From: Diplosphaera chodatii
Taxonomy: Eukaryota > Chlorophyta > Trebouxiophyceae > Prasiolales > Stichococcaceae
Length of the DNA: 64,000 bases
Reading direction: 5' to 3'
Assembly: GCA_032358165.1 (NCBI GenBank)
Contig: JAALGY010000021.1
Coordinates: 1,116,001 to 1,180,000, forward strand
Positions 35,930 to 47,288 of this stretch are shown in pieces. A program made the position numbers and the translations under genes. Position 1 is the first letter of the stretch, and every line of letters starts with the position of its first letter. The notes under the pieces are model-generated. The model did not search any database. It was not told the origin of the DNA and worked only from the letters and a program-made list of their open reading frames with translations.

Positions 35930-38900
35930 TCACGACTCGCCTGCCTCTATGCGGGCCAGGAAGTCACGGACGATGTTGCCTTCTTCTGTGACATCGACGT
36001 CGTACCCCGACAGGGAGTCTCGATTCATCAGCGAGGCCACCTCCTGAGGAAGGACACACATCCATGTCACAGTAGCAATCAGGCATGCTGCATGTGTGCT
36101 GCCGCACTGGGAAACCTGGTACAGAGTGACCTGGTAACACATGTGACACACCCTCACCGCTTCCATCTCGTGGTCTGCGCCGTCAGTCGGGGAGTCGGGC
36201 AGTGGTGGAGGGGCTGCCATGGCAGACGACAGCGCCGCCGCGAGCTCAGTGGCCGCAGCCGACGCCTCTGCCTGGACAGCCAGCAGCTGCGCTGTTGCAG
36301 CTACAGCAAAGACATGAACAACCATCGCTTACACTCATGAAAGGGTGTCTTGCCACACTTCAAAGCAAAAGCAGTGGTTACCTGACTGCCTGATGGGCCT
36401 GCTTCGGCGGCTGCGGCCAGTGGCAAACCCTGGGCTGCAGCGCCAGACCCTGCAGCCCCCGGCGCCGACTCTGTTCTGACGGCGGGGTTCTCTGCGGCCC
36501 AGCTGCTGAGGATGGCCACCGCTGCCGCCACGTCACCCGGCTGGCAGTGCTTCAGGGCGTGCCGCACGAAGTACTTCGCAAACCCTGACCCGCGGAGCTG
36601 CACAGCAACCAGTGAACAGAAATGCACAGACTGTGCATACAGCATGACGCCGACCACGTCACCAGAGTCCGTGTTAGTGTATGGACACAGTCTTGCAATG
36701 CCCCAGGACATGCGTCCTCCGCAAGCTGGTACCGGCTCAGCAGACCTGCTTCTCCGCTGCAGCGTGCGCTCGAGAGCTGGATGCGGCGTCAGCAGCGGCC
36801 ATCTGCAGCAACGTGTTTCGCTCTGCATCCAGCAAGGCATCGAGCGCCGCCTCCTCTTTGTTTTCCGCCTGCACACACCTCGGTGTTAGTCCACCGGTGA
36901 CATGGTGGGAGTGACAGGTACTGTGACTGTTGGGCGCATCGCAGCGGCTCTCTAGCGTGTGTGCCTGCACCAGTACACACTGATGCCTGCACCGGCAGCT
37001 GTGAGTACCTCAGGGGATTGCAATGCGTCACTGGCAAGCCTGCAGCACGACACGAGCAGACGATGCTCTTGCGAGCCACGTGGCCGCGGAGATGAGCAAT
37101 GCAACAATGGACATGGACCCCTTATTGCTCCTGGCGAGTGTCACCTGAAGCAGGGCCTGCACAGCCAGCGCACGCTGGAAGCCCAGGCCCTCCAGACGCG
37201 CCAGAGCATCCACATCCGCAGGCTCTGCACTGACAGCGGTCCGCCCCAGCGACTCCACCTCTGCAGCGCAGCAGCAACACGTATGGCATGGTTACAAGGA
37301 AGATGACACGGTTGCTTGCCACAGCACTGTATGTCGCAACAGTCATGATGCAGCTGAACCTGCACGCCTGCTGTGCAGCACCTCTGCGGACGGCGCGTCG
37401 CTTCCTGTCAGTCTCCTGGCGCTCGGCTGCCTGCTGCCGCTGCTGCAGCAGGAATGCAGCTGCGTCCTGCACGTCACCGCTGCAGAACCGCAGCGCCCTG
37501 CTTGCCTGCATGACGCCATGCAAGCATGTGTGCGCCGTGTCCTGCACGTCCTGCCTGTTGGATTGCGTACATCTGAGGGTGGGCAGTGAGGCGAGGCAGA
37601 CTCGCCAGGACTTGAGCAGCACTCACACCACAGAAACTTGTTGTGGCTATGGTCCCAACAGGGATACGACAGAGGCAAGCACTCACCTCTGAAGCGGTAA
37701 ATCCCATGCTCAGGAGCTGCGACAGGGCAGCATCAGACACTGCAAGCTGCTGCCACTTGGCTTGCGCCGACAGCAGGCTGCTGCGTGCCGCCCTGCTGTC
37801 GCCGCCGTAAAATCGGCTCAGGCCCTCCAGCAGCTCTAGGCGCACATACAGGGACAGCTCGGGCTGGAACCCACCATGCAGCACCTACAGCAACCAGATT
37901 GACAATGAGCAGACTGTGATAGTACTGAAGGAATTAACAGGCACAAGACAAAGAGGGGACATGTGAGCATTCAGGACTTCTGGCCCTTATATTCAATGTT
38001 GTCAGCTCAGGGGTGTCAAGTGGTATTAGTGTCACTTGAACCATACCCGAAGGCGCTCCAGATTGGTGCCATAGGAGGTGGCCAAGGAGGTGCGTGCCCG
38101 CTGCAGCTTTGCACATGCGGCTGCAAGTCGCCTGCTGTCCTGCAGCTTGAACAGGCACCTACGGAACAGCTGCCACTCAGTCTCAGCCGATGCGGACTGT
38201 TCGAAAGGGTGAGTTGCCGCTGAGGGCTGGTTGCAACAATCATCAGCCTTTGACGCCCATCTCACCAGACGCTGTCCAACAGCAGCAATCCGATGTTGTC
38301 AGCTGATCTCACGACGTCGGCCTTGCACAGGTCAAAGGACTCCTCGGCCAGCTCCAGGTCTTGTACTGCGCCGGCCCAGTCGCCCTGCGCATTCCCAGCG
38401 GCAAGCGCCTCGGCAAGCTGGATTGCCTAAACCCTTGTCTGAAAGCTGTGCCGGTGTGTGGATATCTTCAACCTTGCGCGCAACCTGACACTGCATGGTG
38501 CTGGCAGTGCATCATGGACAGTGGTGAGAAGCGACACCTACATCTGGCAAGCTCAGCAGCAGACGGTAGCTGTAAGGGCCACCTTGGACATCAGCTGCTT
38601 GCCACTCTCGTGCAGCGTCATGCCCATAGCGATGAGCCTGCGATCCTCGGGGTCCAGCTTCAGCGACATGCCGTCCTGATTCTCCAGGGTCAGCGCATAC
38701 TGCGAGGCGCTGCCGGCACGTGATGACATGCAATCCACAGCGCTCCTGCATGTACACAACCTTAACCTTGGCCGAGCTAGCACATGGCGCCAGTCAGCGA
38801 TCCATGTTGCAAAGCTACTGAGAGCTCAGCATTGCAAACAGATCGTTGCCTGAGCCGCTTCATGCGGGCGTCCCGGTCCGAGGCAGCGTCCATTGCGCGC

Positions 38901-39269
38901 TTTGCCGCACTGTCCGCATGCTTCAGCACCAGAATGCGCGATGCCGGCGTGATGCCATATGCACTGAGGGGCTTTTCAGGATCCTGCACGCAATGTGCAC
39001 AGCAGCGTGCAGCTTGACAGCAGGCAGGACAATTGAAGGCATGCGCCATGCGCACCTCGTGCTTGGTTTCATGCACGTGAGCACACCGTCAAGTTCCGGC
39101 CTGAGACGATCAGCTTCACGTCCAATATGGGGTCTGACGCATTTTCTGACGCGGCCTCCAGAATTTTCGCCCTCAGCTCGCGGACGGGTGTGTCACGAGA
39201 GGTGACCTGAACACGACCGTGAAAAGCCCCCGCGCAGGTCAGCGTCAGCGAGCCATCCTCGGCTGCCAT
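35930..39269 (-). CDS. NUB1: NUB1-like protein (UBL plus UBA domains; NEDD8 ultimate buster 1 homologue)
   Basis: Animal NUB1 brings NEDD8 and related modifiers to the proteasome for destruction. CDS model, twelve exons: 39269-39087, 38983-38850, 38745-38583, 38426-38266, 38158-38047, 37884-37687, 37505-37382, 37260-37145, 36868-36746, 36597-36382, 36286-36158, 36043-35930, giving 590 aa. An N-terminal ubiquitin-like domain comes first (MAAEDGSLTLTCAGAFHGRV through LSAYGITPASRILVL). The NUB1 helical core follows (LIAMGMTLHESGKQLMSK, LLLLDSVWCLFKLQDSRRL, LLEGLSRFYGGDSRAAR). Then come UBA domains (SQLLSMGFTASEASRALRF with GDVQDAAAFLL; ALARLEGLGFQRALAVQALL) and a possible third near FAKYFVRHALKHCQPGD. 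The acidic tail YDVDVTEEGNIVRDFLARIE is typical of plant NUB1. The second exon ends at a GC donor (CTCAG|GCAACG), the only in-phase choice. Confidence 0.9.
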
Positions 39270-39797
39270 TGCTGAGCTAACCCGCTGTCGATTACACACG
39301 TTAGTGAGCGGCGTGTGTCCCTAAAGAAAGAAATGCAATGCTAATCCGCAATTGGCAGGGCCATGCTGTGCTTTGCGAGGATCTGCAGATCTTCAGATCT
39401 GCAGGCAGCAGAAGGGTGGAAGTAACAGCGCTTCTGCTGGTCTCTGGCACCAGGATGCAGCAGTGTCGCGGTGCATTTTGTCAGCCAACATTGCATAGAG
39501 GATCACAAGTGCGCAGACTCGACAAGTTTCTGAGTTGACTTGCTTCAGGGAGATAACGGGCACTGTGCTTTCCTACAACTCTGTCAACCTGAGGGCCTCT
39601 TTGCTGGAAAGCCCCTGGCTGTGCAGCGTGTTGCCAGTGTCACATCGCTGCTTCTGCCAGCGATGTACTGGTAACCCGAGTCTGACTAGGGCGTGACCGG
39701 CAAATTGACCTGCTGGCCAGGCAACGCAGGCTCGTCTGTCACCGCAGCGGTTTTGCCGCAGCAAGTGTGAACTGAGTTACGCAAAACAGCTGCAAAC
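39270..39797. promoter_or_regulatory. divergent upstream region of NUB1 and CWC15
   Basis: 528 bp separating two outward-facing starts. No element recognised. An in-frame ATG ten codons upstream of the NUB1 start (39299) is an alternative start. Confidence 0.3.
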
Positions 39798-41352
39798 ATG
39801 ACGACAGGTGAATGCAGACAGCGTGCTGTGTTCCATTGTAGAGAGGCACGCCACTGCACTGCGAACATGCACACTTGGGATGCTGTGCTCCAACATGCAC
39901 GGGTGTCATGATGCAGCACATCGGCCGACCATCGTGCCGGCCAAGGGTCATGAGGAGCAGGGCGGCATGCGCATTTTTGTGCCCAGCCGCATGCAGTCCG
40001 CCAAGGACATGGCAGCGCACACGAAGCTGAAGTTCCGGTAAGCGCGTGAGTGGCCGATCGCAGAGCTGTCGGCGGCTGTGGTGTTGCGCCACCAATAACC
40101 TCACCAAAAGCCTAAAGCATTTTGCGGCTTCTCCCGATGCAGTCAGGAGGGCCAGAACACGGCGAAGGAGCAGGCGCGCCGCGACCTGAAGGCAGAACTG
40201 CTGGCAAAGGAGCGGAAGCACTTTGGGAAGAAGGGCAGCGAGCAGTTTGAAGGTGGTGGTGCAGAGCTGATTGGTGCCGCTTCGTTGCACCTGATGAGGA
40301 AGCAGCGTTGCGTCACTACTAGCAGGAAGCTGTCGTGAGAAAACTCAGCACGTACAGCTTCAGGTGCAGCTTTGCTGGCCGCAGAGGAGCGGCAGGAGGA
40401 TCTGAAGTTGTTAGAGTCGGCAGCCGGCGGCGAGGACGGCAAGCCCGCCAAGATGCTGGTGCCGAAGGCGATAGATGCAGATGATGCGGACAGCGCTTCA
40501 GAGGACGATTCAGACGACGATGATGAGTCGGTGAGGCATGCCCACACCCTCAGAGAGCAGTCGATTTTCGAAGGCCGTCCCTACCCTTGTCCGTTTGCGG
40601 TAGCCGCAGCAGAAGCCGCATCTGTGGTCAGGCTGACTCAGCAGGAGTGCACACGTGCTGTGCTTTGGGTGCAGTGGTGGCAACAGACAGCAAGCAATTG
40701 CATGTGTGCTGCAGGACGATGAGGCGCAGCTGCTGGCGGAGTTGGCGCGCATCAAGGCAGAGCGTGCGGAGGAGGCGGCCAAAGCCGCTGCGGAGGCCGC
40801 CAAGAGGGCGGAGGACGACGTGCGGGCAGAGGTGCGGGGGTTCTCACTCCATTTGCTGCCCGTCACCACTTGATACCTCCCTCCAACTCCTCGGCGGCTT
40901 TCCATCTTGACGCACTCTCATGATCACGCCGTCGATATCACCACGCCGTCGAGGTCAACTTGATGCACGAGCAATGCAGGTTGCTGTGGCTCCAGTTGGA
41001 CGCTGCACCTTGCACGGGGCCAACCAGAGCGGCGACCACTGGGTGCAGGTGCTGCGCGGGAACCCGCTGGTGCAGGCGGCGCCAGACCAGGAGCTCAATT
41101 TTGGGGTGAAGCGGCGGTGGGACGACGACGTGGTGTTCAAGAACCAGGACCGCGGCGCGCCCAAGAAGCAGCAGCGGTTCATCAACGACACCATCAGGTT
41201 TGCGAGGATTTCATCAGCAGCACTTTGCAGTTTCTGGGCCAACACTCAATCCATGGCAGTTTGTGCAACTTTGTGCGCACGGTGACACCCTTCTCCGTCC
41301 TGCATGCAGGTCGGACTTCCACAAACGGTTCATGGATCGGTACATCAAGTAG
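39798..41352 (+). CDS. CWC15: spliceosome component CWC15 (Cwf15 family)
   Basis: CWC15 belongs to the Prp19/CDC5 complex and sits near the catalytic RNA core of the spliceosome. CDS model: 39798-39807, 39917-40037, 40143-40252, 40370-40530, 40715-40831, 41049-41197, 41310-41352, giving 236 aa. The first coding exon is only 10 nt (ATG ACG ACA G); joined to the next it gives [14 protein letters not shown], matching the invariant family N-terminus, which is strong support. [20 protein letters not shown], a charged coiled region, an acidic run ([11 protein letters not shown]), an Ala/Glu-rich helix ([19 protein letters not shown]) and the signature [17 protein letters not shown] follow. The end [13 protein letters not shown] is also conserved. 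A single-exon reading starting within the second exon would lack the conserved Met-Thr-Thr. Confidence 0.95.
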
Positions 41353-41786
41353 TTGCGCTTGCTGTACTCCTCTGCGTTTATTGATGTGCTTCTGTCTGGT
41401 TTGTCTGTCGCGCCTGCACGACCGTTGTTTGAATACTGCTGGGAACCGACACGGTTATTTGCAAGAGCATATGGCGGCGCTGACTTCTGCGCTACATACG
41501 GGTCTTGTCTCAGATGTACAGCTGATGCAGATGCCTGACAAGGAACGGCTCTGTTATGTTTCATATATGCACGCGCAAGCCGAGGACCAGCTTCCAAGCA
41601 GATGCTGTGGGAAGTAGGGTTTGCATCCAATGTCTGAATTGTGGCAGCATGGGATGCAGAGACTGATGAGCATCACCCCGGAGCAACAGCCAAATCATAT
41701 GTGCCACACTGATCCACGGTCGTAGGGCACCAAACATGCAGTTGTCAGGCTGCAGCTGCAATTTGCAAGTCAGGCAAGCAGGCACG
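41353..41786. other. intergenic between CWC15 and fructokinase
   Basis: 434 bp between co-directional genes, holding the CWC15 3' flank and the fructokinase promoter. No feature recognised. Confidence 0.35.
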
Positions 41787-44197
41787 ATGGTCACGCCGAC
41801 CGCCTGCAAGTCGGTGCATTTTCAGCCGTCTCTCTGCCTACCATTGTCATGCAGACCTTGCAGAGGTATCACAGCAGGCAGGCGTGCCAGGCGATCAGCC
41901 AGCACGACAACCTGTAAAGCCCAAGACGTGCAGCACTCGGTGATCTGCTTCGGGGAGGCGCTGTTTGGTGAGCCAGACGCTGCAAAGCCGCTGACTTCTA
42001 GCCGTGCAGACAAAGCACACTATGTCAGTATGCAGATCAACCGCGTCAGATGGCCTGCGGCTGATAAACATGAGTCATCATGCGCAGACTGTCTGGCAGA
42101 CCAGCGTGGCAAATCGGTTTCAGAGGTGGAATCCTGGTGAGCTGACTGTGAGGTTTGGCATCGCTGCTGAGCCTGGTTCTAGATTGCTCGGGCATCAGGG
42201 TCAGCTGCATGCCCAGCGCAGGACGCCGTACCCTGGCGGCGCCCCGGCCAACGTGGCATGCGCTTTGGCCAAGCTGGGCACGAAGGTGATATTTATTGGG
42301 AACCTGGGCCAGGACGACTATGGAGACGACATGAGCAAACTTCTCCAAAGTGAGACCGCGCGCTTGTCTGATGTCCTTTGCTTTTGGCCGACATGCACAG
42401 CCCCTCATCGGATGACCGCATGCTTCCAAGGCATGCTCTGGTTCCTCTCATGCAGGTCGAGGCATTGACCTGTCATCTGTAGCGAGGACAGACCACCCCA
42501 CACGCGATGTACTGGTGACACGCACAGAGGGGGGCGAGCGCACATTTGCCGGCTTTGGCAAGGCCAAGGCCAATGGTGCGGCCCTGCTTGTGCACACAGT
42601 AACAGCAGATCACCCCTGTGCACCTGCCCTGAACCGGCATCATGCCAGCTACCAGATGTGGAACTGTCCGGCAGCTGCTGTGCTGCCAGCGGCAGCTCCA
42701 GTGCGCTCTGGGCGCTCCTGTGCACGACGCATGCTCAGCCGTGGTGCGTGGGTTATGGTGCAGAGTACTCAGACTGCTTCATCGACCCGGAGCGCCTGCC
42801 GGTGGAGGCGCTGCAGGGGGCGGACCTGCTGGTGACGGGCACCCTGGGCCTGGCGTACCCCATGACAGCCGCAGCGATGCAACGCAGCGTGGAGCTGGCG
42901 CGCTCCAGCGGCAAGTGCCAGGTGCAGTTCAGGGCCCATGGTTGCGCTGCTGAGGCATGCGGTTGAACAACCAGGCCGCTGTCTGGACTGAGGCCTGCCA
43001 GAGGCTAGGCAGGGTACCCATGTGAACAACAGCGGGTGGCGGCAGACAGTAGTCGTCGTGCAAAGTCTCTGCACGCTTGGCGCCAGGTGCTCGTTGATGT
43101 CAACTGGCGGCCAGTGTTCTTTGATGACGAGGCAAAGGCGAAGGAGACGATCACGCCATATGTGTTGGAGGCTGACATGGTCAAGGTCGGTTCGAAGTTG
43201 TTCTGCCACATGGCTTGTGTAGTCCATGATCAGGTGGGCGCCATCACCTCAGCAGCTTCTGACACATCCATGCCTATGGTCTTGGCACAGGTAACAGAGG
43301 ACGAAGCTGAGTGGCTGTTTGACATCCCTGGGTCTGAGGCACTCTCGATGCCTGAGCGGGTACGGTTATAGACGTCCCCGTCCAGCTAGAACCAGTTGTG
43401 ACTGTGCCCTTTCTAATGTGCCCCTGGACGGTCAGACATGTTTCCAGGCTCAAGGTCGACACTGTCAACGCAGGTGCTAGAGTGTTTACCAAATGCGAAG
43501 GGTGTGCTGGTGACGGCTGGTGGTGAGGGCAGCGCCTACGCCTTCAAGAGCCCCAATGGCAAGGCCGATCTGCGGGGGCGGGTGCCCGTGCTCAAGGTGC
43601 ACTTACGTTGATTTTGTGCGCTGTGTGTGCTCAACTGGCAGCTCACCTTCTGCATGTGCTTACAGCCTTGTCATCAGGCGCCAGCGAAGCGCGTGCTTCA
43701 AGAATAAAACGCGCTTGCAGGTGGATGTTATGGACACCACTGGCGCTGGCGATGGGTTCATGGGCGGCTTTCTGCACCACACCGTCAAAAAGGGTGAGCC
43801 ACGTCCATCAGCGTGCTGTGACAGTTCAGTCAGGTGCTGTTTGAGCCCACACTTGCCGCAGCACACGGTTTCTGCAATGTGCAGGCGGGCTGAAGGCGCT
43901 GGCAAGTGACCCGGAGGAGCTGCGGAAGGCGGTGGAGTTCGGTACAGCGTGCGGCGCATTCGTGACACAGGTTCGGATACTTCCGATGTTCCAGTGTGCC
44001 GTTGTACAGAGTACGAAGGTGTATGGACATTCCCCATCCAACGCAGTTGGATGTGCTCGCATGCTAACTCTCGGTGTGACCCACAGGGCCCTGGTGCCAT
44101 CGAGCCACAGCCAACAGAAGCCGACATTGCGCAGTTTCTGAGTAAGAACTGGGACTTTGAGATCCCGCCAGCAGAGTATTTCGACCTCCAAACATGA
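41787..44197 (+). CDS. fructokinase-like PfkB sugar kinase, probably plastid-targeted
   Basis: It phosphorylates fructose at O6 using ATP. CDS model, eleven exons: 41787-41967, 42100-42136, 42222-42349, 42456-42575, 42764-42921, 43087-43185, 43291-43359, 43474-43596, 43721-43793, 43885-43970, 44087-44197, giving 394 aa. About 45 residues rich in Ser/Arg/Pro precede VICFGEALFDQRGKSV and look like an organelle transit peptide. The sugar-binding signature YPGGAPANVACALAKLG, the substrate lid GERTFAGFGKAKA, SDCFIDPERLP, VLVDVNWRPVFF, VTEDEAEWLFDIPGSEAL, VLVTAGGEGSAYAF and the catalytic motif MDTTGAGDGFMGGF (base Asp in GAGD) are intact. This branch also includes plastid fructokinase-like proteins that regulate the plastid RNA polymerase; the intact GAGD favours an active kinase. 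An in-frame ATG at 41736 is a possible earlier start. Confidence 0.93.
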
Positions 44198-44658
44198 CAT
44201 GGGTTGCCTCGGTAGACTCGGGATGGGCAGTGGTTTGTGGGCAGTGATCCGATTGACACACATCTGAAGGCCACTCTGTTGCAAGTACTGAAGTCCCAGC
44301 TGTAGGAGGCCTGCGATGTGCATCTGCATCACCACAAGTTTACACGTGCATCAATGGTGACGGCATTGCTACTAAACCTATCTCCTGATTTCAGTACTCT
44401 GCTGCGTGTGCTGTGATCACTGGGGCGCGACGTCCAATCAGCCGCTCAGCAGAAATGAGTCCGCATTGGACCTGTGTGTCCCCAGCCGTGCTCAGGTCAA
44501 CCGCCTAGTTCATGGTGGGAATGCCCATCACCTGCACGCAACCATAGCTAGTGATTGCGGCACTTGCACCAGGTGGCATTGCGGCACAGCCGTGAGAACC
44601 AACACAACAATCAGATCCTGGCAAGCAGTCGCTTCTCCAGGAGCAACGTCGCCCTTTA
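44198..44658. other. convergent intergenic region
   Basis: 3' flanks of the fructokinase and carrier genes. No coding signal seen. Confidence 0.4.
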
Positions 44659-46573
44659 TTATAAGTCTGCTGTGCCCACCTTGCGAATTTTCTCGTAGCT
44701 GAGCCAGAGCACGATGTTGAAACTAGCCAACCGCGCAAAATTAGGAATGAATCCTGCACATCAACATGCGTATGAGCACCATCCTGCCAAGGACCACCCA
44801 ACAGCTAGGGGTGGATGTCCACCATCGAGCGGATGTTTGTTGACATCCCTTCACCTTTGTAGAAAGCGGATGGCCCCTCATTCCTCAAGATGTCCATGCA
44901 GAACGCAATGACAGCTGGCCTGTGCATTGGCACAACACACTTGCGACCTGGCCAATGGCCAATTTGGCAACACTGCTGCGATCAGCATCACAAGTGCAGC
45001 ACCCTGTCAACAGCCGCACCTGCTTGTCATAACAAAAAGGCGAGTGCCCACAACATCTGCATTGCACGAGGATCCGTAAAACGCTATGTGTGCCGACATG
45101 TGTTGGGACATTGGCGCGTCTTGCCAGCAGGTGCACCTGCAGGCGATCCCACGCATGTGGCTGCAAAGCCTGCGGTGATGGCTGCTGCCAGGTGCACTGG
45201 CAGGCCATCCTCAACGCCGCGCTTGAGGATGGCATGCTTGGTGACGTCATAGCAGACGATCTCTGTTGACGATATGCTGATGTTCCGAACCAGGTTGGGC
45301 GTGTACCTGTGCGCAGACACGTGCCATGTGTTGGAGGGACAAGCAGCAGTTTGGCCACCATTGGTAACGGCAAAGAGCATTTGCATGCTCCGTGGTCAAA
45401 CGCAGACGACAGTCACCCGCGGTACAGCCCAGCAAAGAAGCCCTCCTCCCTGAAAATGGTCCTGTAACCATGGAAGGCTGTGCTGTACGGCCGGTCGCCT
45501 GTGATGCTGTTGTGCGCTTGGAAACGCACCTGCAGCACAGCAGCCGTCAAGCGTCTTGGTGCTTTATTCTCCACACTAGGGTAGTGATCAGCACCCAATC
45601 CGAGGCGCGCAAGCCTTGCCTTCAGCACATCCGACGGCTGCGCAATCGTGATGCCAATTGCAGAGGTCAGCATTGCAGCTGGAACCTTCGCTGCCAGAGG
45701 CTCGCTGTCTGCCCGGCCTGTGGGCATGAGTGAAAGTGGCAACTGATGCAGAGAAGTCAGCAATGAGGTGCCAGAGCACTGCACATGGCACCAACACCGC
45801 CTCGCTCGTGGACGGATATCACTCCCAAACATGCTGCATGCTGGCGAGGCGACTGTGTACCTGTGTAAAACAGCCGCTTGACTGGCTCATACAGGCCCAG
45901 CCGCACGCCGGTGAACAGAAACTGTAAGATGCAAGCAGCCACACGTCGATATGCAGATCCACAAGCGATGCGCGCCATGTATTCACGAGCGTGCTGCACG
46001 ACTATGTGAGGGAGCTTGCACACACCACAGCTTCAAGCTGCATGCACATCTGGGCACGGTACCTGCCGATGCAGGCCAGGGCTGAGGCCCTTGAACGGGG
46101 CCCGCACCCCTTCCTGCAACACCAGAAGCACATCATCGGTGATCGTGAAAGAGAGGGGCCCTTGGGGACGAACCGTGACTGTATGTACAACAGGGGACAA
46201 GCAGCTGCGCTAGTGTAGCCACCTCCTCGATGATCTTGACCACGGTTTGGAACGGGCCACGGTACTTTGGCGGCAGGTGCACGCTCTTGTCTGCACTGTA
46301 CACAAGCGTCTGCAGCTGCAGCCGCACCTGCAACCGAGACAGCTGCCTGATGCATTTGCGCTGAGAACACTAAGGTGACTTGGCAGAGCATGTCAAAGGA
46401 ACTCCCTACACGTGCCGGCTCCATCATCGTACCTTTGCTGTGTCGAGAGGCAGCGTTGTTGCCTCGGCAATGCAGGCTGCAATCGCGCCACTGAGAAACA
46501 TGCGTCCGATTCCAGCCTGCTGCTGCGGTGCAGGCTCCATCTTGCGGCCGGCATCCGCATCGCTGCTGCCCAT
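44659..46573 (-). CDS. mitochondrial carrier, uncoupling-protein/dicarboxylate type
   Basis: A six-span inner-membrane carrier; plant UCP/PUMP relatives exchange aspartate, glutamate and dicarboxylates and can leak protons. CDS model, ten exons: 46573-46433, 46327-46223, 46113-46063, 45921-45861, 45717-45620, 45529-45417, 45306-45137, 45056-45020, 44919-44855, 44753-44659, giving 311 aa. Three carrier repeats are visible: LPLDTAKVRLQLQ with YRGPFQTVVKIIEEEGVRAP; IAQPSDVLKVRFQ with YSTAFHGYRTIFREEGFF; and SPADVVGTRLF with MDILRNEGPSAFYKGFIPNF. The third lacks the basic residue normally found after PxDxx (Gly instead). The GC donor at AAG|GCAAGG (45619) splits the invariant PSDVLK/VRFQ motif exactly, so it is well supported. 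The last helix FNIVLWLSYEKIRK is complete. Confidence 0.9.
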
Positions 46574-47288
46574 GTGTTTGCGGGCTCGATCTGAAACGTG
46601 CGCGTCCAGCTGCCAGTGGTGGAGTGGGTGGTGGCGCTCAGCAGCATGCGCTGCCCATGCGCCTGGTGCGGATTTGCTGTTTGCCACCTGATCTACGACG
46701 TTCACCTGGCAGTAGGGCGCAGCTTGAGCGGAACAAGCACAACCTGGTCGAGCTACCTAAGACCGGCCAGAACGTCTGGGGATTGGCCGTTGAGGATCTG
46801 CAGGACTGCTTTGCACTCATACCATAGCGCCGTGACCGCACAGCTGAACCAGTAGCTCAATGCCGCCAGCACATGCGACAGAGTCAGGAATGGAAGATCC
46901 CGCGCTTCTGCCATTGGAACGCGAGCGTGGCCATTGCAAGTTGCATAGTGAGCTTGGCACTGCCTCGCATGCAGATTGCAGGACAGGCAGATCATGTTCG
47001 ATGGCATGTGCAGTAAAAGTCTCCAGAGTAAATTTGCACTGCACTTCATGGAGTACAGCTTGTGAGAGCCCTCTGGTGCTAGAATCTGAATCACGGGAAG
47101 AGCTGTGTACAATTGATTCTGGCAGAGGTGCACATACAAGGTCGGATCGGTCCTGCCGAAGTTGTCGCCGACCGAGGTGCCTGCCCTCCGTTGCTTGATG
47201 GACTGTTCTGGTGACCTTTAAGCATGTAAAGATCATGTGTACCGGTCAGCGGGTGCTGCCGGACCATTGCTGATCCGGCGCCACCGGC
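46574..47288. promoter_or_regulatory. divergent upstream region of the carrier and arabinosyltransferase genes
   Basis: 715 bp between outward-facing genes. Open frames here have no splice partners or motifs. No defined element seen. Confidence 0.3.

Noticed and set aside
44659..46573. Reading the carrier as a sequence of unspliced fragments or a pseudogene
   Set aside because: Ten exons close in phase with all three carrier repeats and a normal 311-aa length; the GC donor explains the only apparent break.
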